Source: Thermoplasmatota archaeon | GTDB taxonomy: Archaea; Thermoplasmatota; Thermoplasmata; RBG-16-68-12; JAGMCJ01 | Assembly: GCA_022848825.1 (NCBI GenBank) | Contig: JAJISH010000395.1 | Coordinates: forward strand, 1-6,453 | Length of the DNA: 6,453 nt | Direction of reading: 5' to 3' | In this document: one piece after another, positions 1 to 5,788 of the stretch | Position numbering within the stretch: the stretch's first letter is position 1 | How the letters are laid out: every line of letters starts with the position of its first letter | Position numbers and translations under genes: made by a program | The notes under the pieces: generated by a model | The model's input: the letters and a program-made list of their open reading frames with translations, nothing else | Databases searched by the model: none | What the model was told of the DNA's origin: nothing

Positions 1-540
1 CCCATTGACAAGAAGACCACTATAGAGGAGGTCAAGGGCCAGTGGGAGGGCGTGAACGAGGCGGTAATCGAGCACTCTCACGGGAAGCTGGACAAGTTCA
101 ACATCTACACCATGATGGAGGACCCGATGACCTCGTGCGGCTGCTTCGAATGCATCGTCGGCATAGTTCCCGAGGCGAACGGCGTCGTCGTCGTAAACAG
201 AGAGCACGGCGGGATGACGCCCCTGGGGATGAAGTTCTCCACGCTCGCTGGAACTGTGGGCGGCGGACTGCAGATGCCTGGGTTCATAGGCGTCGGAAGG
301 TACTACCTACTGTCGAACAAGTTCATAAGCGCGGACGGCGGGTTCCAGAGAATCGTCTGGATGCCGAAGGAGCTCAAGGACGCGATGTACGACAAACTTA
401 AAGAGAGAGCAGAGGAATTGGGCATTCCCGATTTCGTGGACAAGATTGCCGACGAGACGGTCGCGACGGAATCGGCGGAGCTGCTTGAGTTCCTCGCAGA
501 GAAGGAGCATCCAGCTCTGAAGTTACCACCTATGCTGTAG
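1..540 (+). CDS. acsB: Acetyl-CoA synthase (CODH/ACS beta subunit), C-terminal fragment
   Basis: This is the last 179 residues of acetyl-CoA synthase (AcsB; CdhC in archaea), the cytoplasmic enzyme that condenses CO, a CFeSP-bound methyl group and CoA into acetyl-CoA at the Ni-Ni-[4Fe-4S] A-cluster. The reading frame is open from base 1, so the gene is cut by the window edge; the GTG at 52 is internal. Residues 42-51 of the fragment read PMTSCGCFEC. The Cys-Gly-Cys at 46-48 (bases 136-144) matches the Moorella C595-G596-C597 motif that holds the distal nickel and bridges to the proximal one. About 131 residues follow it, close to the bacterial enzyme. Family blocks GGGLQMPGF and ADGGFQRIVWMPK are intact. 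The four Cys that bind the cubane lie upstream of the window. The tail is short, ending LPPML. acsD follows 12 nt downstream, so the two are surely co-transcribed. Confidence 0.96.
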   Translation, partial: PIDKKTTIEEVKGQWEGVNEAVIEHSHGKLDKFNIYTMMEDPMTSCGCFECIVGIVPEANGVVVVNREHGGMTPLGMKFSTLAGTVGGGLQMPGFIGVGRYYLLSNKFISADGGFQRIVWMPKELKDAMYDKLKERAEELGIPDFVDKIADETVATESAELLEFLAEKEHPALKLPPML

Positions 541-552
541 GGGCCTGATACA

Positions 553-1515
553 ATGGCATTGGAGTTGCCCAAAGAGAAGTGGGTAGGGAAGATTGGACAA
601 GTCGTCATAGGAGCCCTCGAGAGCGAGGGAGGGACGCGGACGAGCCAGGTTGCCATCGGAGGGGCAACGAGCCTGCCTTTCCTCGGCTTTGAGGGCGAGT
701 ACCCGAACGAGCCACCGATAGGGATGGAGATTTTCGATGTCGTCCGAGAGGACTATCCAGAGGTTGTGAGAAAGCCCTTCGAGGATGTCATCGACGACCC
801 CGGCAAGTGGGCCAAGAAGTGCGTCGAGGAATACGGCGCGGACATGATCTGCATCAGGATGATCGGCACGAACCCGGAGGAGGAGAACCGCTCGATCGAG
901 GACGCTGAGCAGACTATCAAGGAGCTCAAGGAAGCGGTCGGAGTCCCGCTCCTGATCTATGGCTCCGGGGATGAGGAGAAGGACGCCAAGGTCCTGGAGA
1001 TGGCCTCGAACGTCATGGCCGGCGAGAGATGCCTTCTCGGTCTCGCGGAGGAGGCGGCATACAAGTCGATATCCGTCGCGACCATGTCCAACGACCATGG
1101 AATCGTGGCGTTCAGCAATCTGGACATCAACCTGGCGAAGCAGATGAACATCCTGCTCACGGATTTCGGAGTTAAGCTGGAGAACATCGTCATGGACCCG
1201 CTTCAGGCAGGGCTCGGATACGGGCTCGAGTACTCGTACTCGGTCATCGAGAGGATCCGGCTCGCCGCGCTCATGGGAGACAAGATCCTTCAGGTTCCCA
1301 TAATGTGCGGGACGACGCGAATGTGGAACGCGAGAGAGGCGTTCAAGGAGGACGCCGCCACCGGGGATTCCACCTCCCGAGCGATATTCTGGGAGGCCAC
1401 GACCGGTCTGTCCGCCCTGCTGGCGGGCGCGGACGCGCTTCTCATGAGACATCCGGATGCTGTCAAGCACGTCAAGGAGTCGGTCAAGAACCTCTACGGA
1501 GGAGGTGAGCAGTAA
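553..1515 (+). CDS. acsD: Corrinoid iron-sulfur protein small subunit (CODH/ACS delta)
   Basis: AcsD (CdhD in archaea) is the small subunit of the corrinoid iron-sulfur protein. It is a TIM barrel that pairs with AcsC and helps bind and shield the cobalamin that carries the methyl group to acetyl-CoA synthase. The 320 aa product matches the usual bacterial length (about 310-325); archaeal CdhD is usually longer. Recognisable blocks are the N-terminal VAIGGATSLPFLGFEGE region (33-49), the strand GADMICIRMIGTNPE (95-109), and the strongly conserved MDPLQAGLGYGLEYSYSVIE (214-233). The last is typical of this family. The ATG at 553 lies 12 nt after the acsB stop. The only ribosome site I see is a weak AGGGG at 539-543, 9 nt upstream and overlapping that stop, which suggests translational coupling. 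The stop overlaps the acsC start by one base (TAATG). Confidence 0.96.
   Translation: MALELPKEKWVGKIGQVVIGALESEGGTRTSQVAIGGATSLPFLGFEGEYPNEPPIGMEIFDVVREDYPEVVRKPFEDVIDDPGKWAKKCVEEYGADMICIRMIGTNPEEENRSIEDAEQTIKELKEAVGVPLLIYGSGDEEKDAKVLEMASNVMAGERCLLGLAEEAAYKSISVATMSNDHGIVAFSNLDINLAKQMNILLTDFGVKLENIVMDPLQAGLGYGLEYSYSVIERIRLAALMGDKILQVPIMCGTTRMWNAREAFKEDAATGDSTSRAIFWEATTGLSALLAGADALLMRHPDAVKHVKESVKNLYGGGEQ
1501..1508 (+). promoter_or_regulatory. Strong ribosome binding site for acsC
   Basis: GGAGGTGA ends 6 nt before the acsC ATG at 1515 and lies inside the last codons of acsD. It is a full-length match to the 3' end of 16S rRNA and fixes the acsC start. It is much stronger than the site before acsD, which fits re-initiation at the TAATG junction and near-equal output of the two CFeSP subunits. 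Confidence 0.85.
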
Positions 1516-2849
1516 TGGCGCTCACTGCCCTTGATATCTACAAGAACCTGCCGCAGACGAACTGCGGGAAGTGCGGGTTCCCAACATGTCTGGCTTTCGC
1601 GATGCAGCTGGCCAACAAGAAGGCGAGCATCGACGCCTGTCCGGACATCTCGGACGACGCAAAGGAACTGCTGGAATCCTCAGCCGCACCGCCGATAAAA
1701 CTGGTGAAGGTGGGCTCTGGGGACAGGGAGATCGAGATGGGAGACGAGGTCGTCATGCATAGGCACGAGAAGACGTTCTACCATCCTGTCGCGTACGCCC
1801 TGATGGTCGATGACGACTCTCCAGACATAGAGTCCAAGGTCCAGGCAACCGAGGAGATGAAGTTCGAGCGAGTGGGGCAGGAGATGCAACTTGACATGAT
1901 CGCAGTCCGCTCGAAGTCGGGCGATCCAGCGAAGTTCTCTTCCGCCATCTCCGCGGTGAAGGGGAAGACATCGGTACCGCTCGTGCTCGTGTCGCAGAAC
2001 CCAGCGGTGATAGAGGAAGGGCTGAAGGCCTGCGGCCCTGACAGACCGCTCATTCACGCCGCGACCAAGGACAACTACGAGAAGATGGCGGAGCTCGCGA
2101 AGGCGAACAACTGCCCGCTGGCGGTCCTCGAGGACTCGGGGCTGGAGGAGCTCGCTGAACTGAGCAAGAAGGTGAAGGAGGCGGGCGTGGAGGACATAGT
2201 CCTTGACCTCGGCAAGAAACCCCTGGGCAAGCTGTTCCAGGAGCTCACGCTGGTCAGGCGGCTCGCCATAAAGAAGCTCTTCAGACCTCTCGGCTATCCG
2301 GTCATCATGTTCGCCGGGGGCGAGGGCGCGAGCGAGGGTCTGGAGGCCGCGATAGGAACCGTGAAGTACGCTTCCATCGTCGTTATGAAGGAGGCGGACA
2401 GGGCCATCATGTATCCGCTGCTCACGCTCAGGCAGAACATCTACACGGACCCGCAGAAGCCCATACAGGTGAAGCCTGGCATATACGAGCTGAACGGACC
2501 CGCCGAGGACTCACCGGTGCTAATCACAACGAACTTCTCGCTCACTTACTTCACCGTCGCGGGGGACATCGAGACCAGCAAGGTCCCGAGCTATCTCCTC
2601 GTGGCCGATTCCGAGGGACTGTCCGTGATGACCGCGTTCGCGGCGGACAAGTTCACCGCCGACACCGCTACGGAGCTGATAGAGAGCTGCGGGATCTCGG
2701 ACAAGGTCAATCACAAGAAGATCATCATCCCCGGACAGGTGGCGAGGATGAGCGGGAAGCTCAACGAGAACTCCGGCTGGGAAGTGGTCGTGGGACCGAG
2801 GGATTCCTCCGGCCTTCCGAAGTACCTGAGAGAATACGTTGGCGCCTAG
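1515..2849 (+). CDS. acsC: Corrinoid iron-sulfur protein large subunit (CODH/ACS gamma)
   Basis: AcsC (CdhE in archaea) is the large CFeSP subunit. It carries the [4Fe-4S] cluster used to reduce cob(II)alamin and the C-terminal domain that holds the corrinoid. At the N-terminus Cys17, Cys20, Cys25 and Cys42 (C-x2-C-x4-C-x16-C, in NCGKCGFPTC) form the low-potential cluster-binding motif. A TIM barrel follows (about 60-320). The C-terminal cobalamin-binding domain (about 330-444) shows LITTNFSLTYFTVAGDIE (336-353), IIIPGQVARMSG (403-414) and WEVVVGPRDSSGLPKYL (422-438). Length (444 aa) matches bacterial AcsC (Moorella, about 446). No truncation or frameshift is visible. The gene is last in its operon: its TAG stop directly abuts the stop of the convergent minus-strand gene. 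In Moorella acsE follows; here it does not. Confidence 0.97.
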   Translation: MALTALDIYKNLPQTNCGKCGFPTCLAFAMQLANKKASIDACPDISDDAKELLESSAAPPIKLVKVGSGDREIEMGDEVVMHRHEKTFYHPVAYALMVDDDSPDIESKVQATEEMKFERVGQEMQLDMIAVRSKSGDPAKFSSAISAVKGKTSVPLVLVSQNPAVIEEGLKACGPDRPLIHAATKDNYEKMAELAKANNCPLAVLEDSGLEELAELSKKVKEAGVEDIVLDLGKKPLGKLFQELTLVRRLAIKKLFRPLGYPVIMFAGGEGASEGLEAAIGTVKYASIVVMKEADRAIMYPLLTLRQNIYTDPQKPIQVKPGIYELNGPAEDSPVLITTNFSLTYFTVAGDIETSKVPSYLLVADSEGLSVMTAFAADKFTADTATELIESCGISDKVNHKKIIIPGQVARMSGKLNENSGWEVVVGPRDSSGLPKYLREYVGA

Positions 2850-3983
2850 CTACATCTGCGCCGGGTCCAGGTAGCTCGCCTCTTTCTTCCTGATCGGCTC
2901 GAGTGACTTGTCCACGGTCTTCTTCATCTGCAGGCCGGAGACGTGCATCAGAGTGTCCCCGAGGTCGTCCTCGACGTTCATCGAGCACAGACATGGATAG
3001 TGATGGTGCGCCAGCCCCGCCTTTTCCACGGCATCCCTGACCTCGGTTCCTGGGAGTTTGTCGGCAACGAACCTCCCGCAGCCGCAGGGCGAGTCGCGCA
3101 CGACCTCCGTCCCCGTCACGGTGTTCTTCTCGACCTTCACGTCCAGTATGGGCCTTCCGAAGAACTCCACGAACTTGTCGATGATAGGATCGCCCACCTC
3201 ATCGAGTGTGCAGAAGGGCCTCGGGAACGCGGTTGCGATTCCGATCTTTGAGAGTTCCCGCTTAATCTGGGTCTTCATCCCAAGCGGCAGCCACTGCGAG
3301 CTGTCCACCGGCGCAATGAGTGCCATCGCATCTGCGGCCTTCACTATGTCCACGATCAGTTGAGCCGCGCTCGAGTTCTCCTGCAGGGCGAGTACCAGGT
3401 CCGCTTTGGGCACGGACTCTGGCAGGAACTCGGCTGGGTCGTCGATGACGAGGGGCAGATCCTCAGGGAGGGTCAGTGTCTCCACCTTGAAGCCCTCGGG
3501 ACCGTTGTCCTGGACATTCTTGGCGATGCGCTCACCGTACTCACCCTGGACGAGCGCGAGAATCGTCATTTCTCCTTCGCCTATCCGCTCGAGTTCCTCG
3601 GCCGTCAGCTCCCGCTTCTGGATTTCCTCCCTCTTCTCCGCGGCCCGCTCGACGCGATAGGCTGGCCCTCTCTCCAGAGCCTCCAGGAGATTCTTCTCGA
3701 GGTCTTCGTCCAAATCGAGGTCTTCGCCAATCTCCAGAGTGATGGATGAGTACTTCGCATCGCCCCGAAGCTCGGTTTCCTCTCCCGCAAGAACGCAGAC
3801 CTCTTTGTCCCCGACTGTCAGCCGAAGGTTCGAAAAGACCTCCTTCTCCTTCTGCCCCTTCAGATAGACCCGCTCGGGAACGTAGTCAAAGCGCAACGAC
3901 CCAGTGCTAGATGCAGACGACCTGAGGGCCGCTACAACATCGCTTCCAGTGTACTCCTTGCCAAATGTGACTTCCTTTCTCAT
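2850..3983 (-). CDS. DUF166-like protein with Cys-x-Cys/His motifs, in CODH/ACS accessory operon
   Basis: Function unknown. About residues 138-360 resemble the DUF166 (COG1810) family, mostly described from methanogens and once loosely annotated as thymidylate synthase, which nothing here supports. Recalled family features are the start ILALVQGEYGERI (141-153), a DDPAEFLP block (181-188), the FPRPFCTLDE segment (253-262) and the C-terminal signature. That signature has Cys300-Gly-Cys302 in SPCGCGRFVA, then three histidines and Cys331-Leu-Cys333 in AHHHYPCLCSM (325-335), then LGDTLMHVSG. These could bind a metal or Fe-S cluster (inference). Residues 1-136 are an extra N-terminal part I do not recognise: probably beta-rich to about 88, acidic at 86-95, then a charged, probably helical linker (95-136). 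I see no signal peptide or membrane segment. An AGAGG at 3990-3994 sits 6 nt before the ATG. It is last in the operon, 32 nt after cooC, implying a role in CODH/ACS assembly or corrinoid handling. Confidence 0.72.
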   Translation of the reverse strand: MRKEVTFGKEYTGSDVVAALRSSASSTGSLRFDYVPERVYLKGQKEKEVFSNLRLTVGDKEVCVLAGEETELRGDAKYSSITLEIGEDLDLDEDLEKNLLEALERGPAYRVERAAEKREEIQKRELTAEELERIGEGEMTILALVQGEYGERIAKNVQDNGPEGFKVETLTLPEDLPLVIDDPAEFLPESVPKADLVLALQENSSAAQLIVDIVKAADAMALIAPVDSSQWLPLGMKTQIKRELSKIGIATAFPRPFCTLDEVGDPIIDKFVEFFGRPILDVKVEKNTVTGTEVVRDSPCGCGRFVADKLPGTEVRDAVEKAGLAHHHYPCLCSMNVEDDLGDTLMHVSGLQMKKTVDKSLEPIRKKEASYLDPAQM

Positions 3984-4015
3984 GTTCTGCCTCTGTCGGT
4001 GAGGTTGCGCGCAGG

Positions 4016-4762
4016 CTAGATGTTCAGCTTGGAGAGAATCTCCTTGGTCCGCGTGTAGGCGACGCTGTCCGCGGGGAGATCGATGAGCGGATCCCCGGTC
4101 AGGGAGGACTCCATTATGTTCTGGTCCTCGGGGAACACTTCCCTGCAGTCAAAACCAGCCTCCTCGATGACCGGGCTGAGGAGCTCCGGGATCTCGGCGA
4201 TGCGACTGATGACCAGACATCTGTCCTTCACCTGCAGGTCAAGGCTCCCGCTCAGTTCCCTGATCCTTCCAGCGGTCACGATGCCATGTTTCGTGGGGTC
4301 CGAGAGTATGAACATCATGTCGACGTTCCTCGTCGTTCTCCTGCTGAGGTGTTCCATCCCGGCCTCGTTGTCTATGACCACGTAGTCGTAGTTCGCCGAG
4401 AGCTGGTCCAGATACGTCCGAAGGATGTTGTTGATGTAGCAGTAGCAGCCCGGGCCTTCCTGTCTGCCCATTGCGACGAGGTCGAACTTGTCGGCCTCGA
4501 CCATGGCCATGCGGAGACTGTAGTCCACATGGTCCTGCTTGGACATCGCTGGGGACAGATCTCCAACGTTCTTCAACAGGTCTTCCCTAAGGTCACCGAT
4601 CGTCTGGTTCACTTCGACCCCGAGCATCGCGTCGAGCGTCGAGTTGGGGTCTGCGTCGACCGCCAGAACCACGGACTTCTCGCTGAGCGCCTTCACCAGA
4701 AGCGTCGCGAACGTGGACTTCCCCACGCCGCCCTTGCCCGAAACGGCGATGGTCTTTCCCAT
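4016..4762 (-). CDS. cooC: CooC-type nickel-insertion ATPase for CODH/ACS
   Basis: CooC is a cytoplasmic P-loop ATPase of the MinD/NifH class that binds nickel as a dimer and supports nickel loading of CODH (and, in AcsF-like relatives, of ACS). The 248 aa product begins MGKTIAVSGKGGVGKST. This is the deviant Walker A motif, with signature Lys10 and P-loop Lys15. Switch residues follow in VDADPNSTLD (35-44). Cys106-Tyr-Cys108 in GPGCYCYIN matches the CXC pair that binds Ni(II) at the CooC dimer interface. IDNEAGMEHLSRR (130-142) is the usual CooC switch II block. I chose ATG 4762 because it gives the canonical N-terminus and has GGAGG 6 nt upstream; a GTG at 4789 would add nine unlike residues. 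The start lies one base after the stop of the upstream methionine synthase gene, so the two are likely translationally coupled. I cannot tell CODH-directed CooC from ACS-directed AcsF by motif alone. Confidence 0.94.
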   Translation of the reverse strand: MGKTIAVSGKGGVGKSTFATLLVKALSEKSVVLAVDADPNSTLDAMLGVEVNQTIGDLREDLLKNVGDLSPAMSKQDHVDYSLRMAMVEADKFDLVAMGRQEGPGCYCYINNILRTYLDQLSANYDYVVIDNEAGMEHLSRRTTRNVDMMFILSDPTKHGIVTAGRIRELSGSLDLQVKDRCLVISRIAEIPELLSPVIEEAGFDCREVFPEDQNIMESSLTGDPLIDLPADSVAYTRTKEILSKLNI

Positions 4763-4763
4763 C

Positions 4764-5765
4764 TCAGTCCTCCAGATCGTACTTCTCACGCATATGGCTG
4801 GACAGTTCCCTCGTCATCCTCAGGGCCGCCTCCGCCTGCTCCTCGCTGAGGCCTGAGAGGCCGCACATAGGGGTTACGAGGGACTGCCTGTGGATCCTTT
4901 CCTCGTCCACACCTTTGTCTGCCAGCAGTCCAATATTACTTTCGAGCTTCCCTATAAGACTTTGCAGATTCTCAGCTACGAAGGCGTCTGGCGTTGACGG
5001 GACCACACCCCACGCGATAATCCCTCCTCGGTCCAGGAAGGCTGACACATCCTCGGGATAGAGCGAGAGCGTGTGACCGTAGTTGTAGGCGTCGAAGGAG
5101 AGCATGCTGGCGGGAGATTGCAGGATGAGCGGCCATTCCGTGTTCCCGCAGCAGTGGAACCCGCTCAGCCCGCCAAGTCCGCTGACCACGTCCTTGAACA
5201 ATGTGAGGACCTCGTCCTTGCTGATGTTCAGGAAGGCCGAGCCATACATGTTGAGATACGGCTCGTCGAAAGCGACCAAGGTGTTCTCGTGTAGACCAGA
5301 GAGACGGTTCGCCATCCAACGGGCGGTCATGTTGACCGTTTTCGTGACGATCTCCTTGTACGTGTCGTCGTACAGAAGCGATCTCTTGTCCTCGTACGTC
5401 AGATTGAGACCCAAGCTGATGGGGCCCGTGACCTGGCCTCGAACGATCTTGGCGGGTGTTCCCTTCACCGCCCGCTCGAACTCGAAGAATGCGGTGGCGA
5501 ACTCGGGTGACAGCGAGAAGTATTCCAAATCCTCCTCGATGACCTTCTCGTAGAAGGACTCGATCTCAGAGGCCTCCCCTGGATTTACGAATATCCTGTC
5601 ATCCTCCATCCGGACGCCAGGGATGCTCTGCGAATACTGGGCGTACATGTTCTCCTTGAATCCCCGGCGGGGAAGCTGTGGCCAGGTCGGGACCTCGGGC
5701 GTGTATTTCAAAACGAGGTCCACGGCCTTTTTGACGTCAGTGTGCGGGAGGCTTCCGACGGTCAT
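4764..5765 (-). CDS. Core methionine synthase (MetE-like barrel, likely corrinoid-dependent, MesB/MesC type)
   Basis: A 333 aa protein with only the C-terminal catalytic barrel of cobalamin-independent methionine synthase and no folate-binding N-terminal half. Such core enzymes methylate homocysteine using methylcobalamin in vitro and probably a corrinoid protein in vivo. The start, VGSLPHTDVKKAVDLVL with WPQLPRRG at 28-35, is typical. QVTGPISLGL (111-120) and FDEPYLNMYG (166-175) match the MetE TGP and DEP blocks. The zinc site is visible: His204 and Cys206 (in GFHCCGNTEW) and Cys301 (in TPMCGLSG) line up with the MetE His-x-Cys and distal Cys; Asp225 may replace the Glu ligand. Being beside cooC and a corrinoid activator, opposite acsDC, it likely takes methyl from CFeSP. 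Published families MesB and MesC both fit organisms with this pathway; I cannot separate them by eye. The start has no clear ribosome site, and in-frame codons upstream read ADFLP, so the true N-terminus may differ. A UROD-like methyltransferase is the alternative. Confidence 0.85.
   Translation of the reverse strand: MTVGSLPHTDVKKAVDLVLKYTPEVPTWPQLPRRGFKENMYAQYSQSIPGVRMEDDRIFVNPGEASEIESFYEKVIEEDLEYFSLSPEFATAFFEFERAVKGTPAKIVRGQVTGPISLGLNLTYEDKRSLLYDDTYKEIVTKTVNMTARWMANRLSGLHENTLVAFDEPYLNMYGSAFLNISKDEVLTLFKDVVSGLGGLSGFHCCGNTEWPLILQSPASMLSFDAYNYGHTLSLYPEDVSAFLDRGGIIAWGVVPSTPDAFVAENLQSLIGKLESNIGLLADKGVDEERIHRQSLVTPMCGLSGLSEEQAEAALRMTRELSSHMREKYDLED
4769..4773 (-). promoter_or_regulatory. Ribosome binding site that fixes the cooC start
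   Basis: On the minus strand GGAGG lies 6 nt upstream of ATG 4762, within the last codons of the preceding methionine synthase gene. It favours this ATG over the in-frame GTG at 4789, for which no comparable site is seen. Confidence 0.8.
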
Positions 5766-5788
5766 CGGAAGAAAATCCGCACAGAAGG

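Noticed and set aside
523..1470. A 315-codon open frame antisense to acsD
   Set aside because: It lies fully across the acsD coding region, its product is rich in Arg, Leu, Asp and His with no recognisable domain, and it reflects the skewed third-position G+C. The plus-strand product is a clear AcsD.
2841..2862. Inverted repeat GGCGC / GCGCC (12 nt loop) at the convergent stop junction, as a two-way terminator
   Set aside because: The stem is only 5 bp, the loop is long, no T-run follows on either strand, and both arms lie in coding sequence.
2850..3983. Thymidylate synthase, a label sometimes attached to DUF166 proteins
   Set aside because: No thymidylate synthase (ThyA or ThyX) motif is visible, and the gene context is CODH/ACS maturation.
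3984..4015. Possible internal promoter between cooC and the DUF166-type gene
   Set aside because: The 32 nt gap contains no recognisable -35/-10 or TATA/BRE element, only a modest ribosome site.
4763..4789. GTG at 4789 as the cooC start, giving a 257 aa protein
   Set aside because: The nine added residues lie before the canonical MGKTIAVSGKGG start, overlap the upstream gene and lack a good ribosome site. ATG 4762 has GGAGG at ideal spacing.
4286..4849. A 187-codon plus-strand open frame opposite cooC and the end of the methionine synthase gene
   Set aside because: It crosses two well-supported genes on the other strand, and its product is compositionally odd with no family features.
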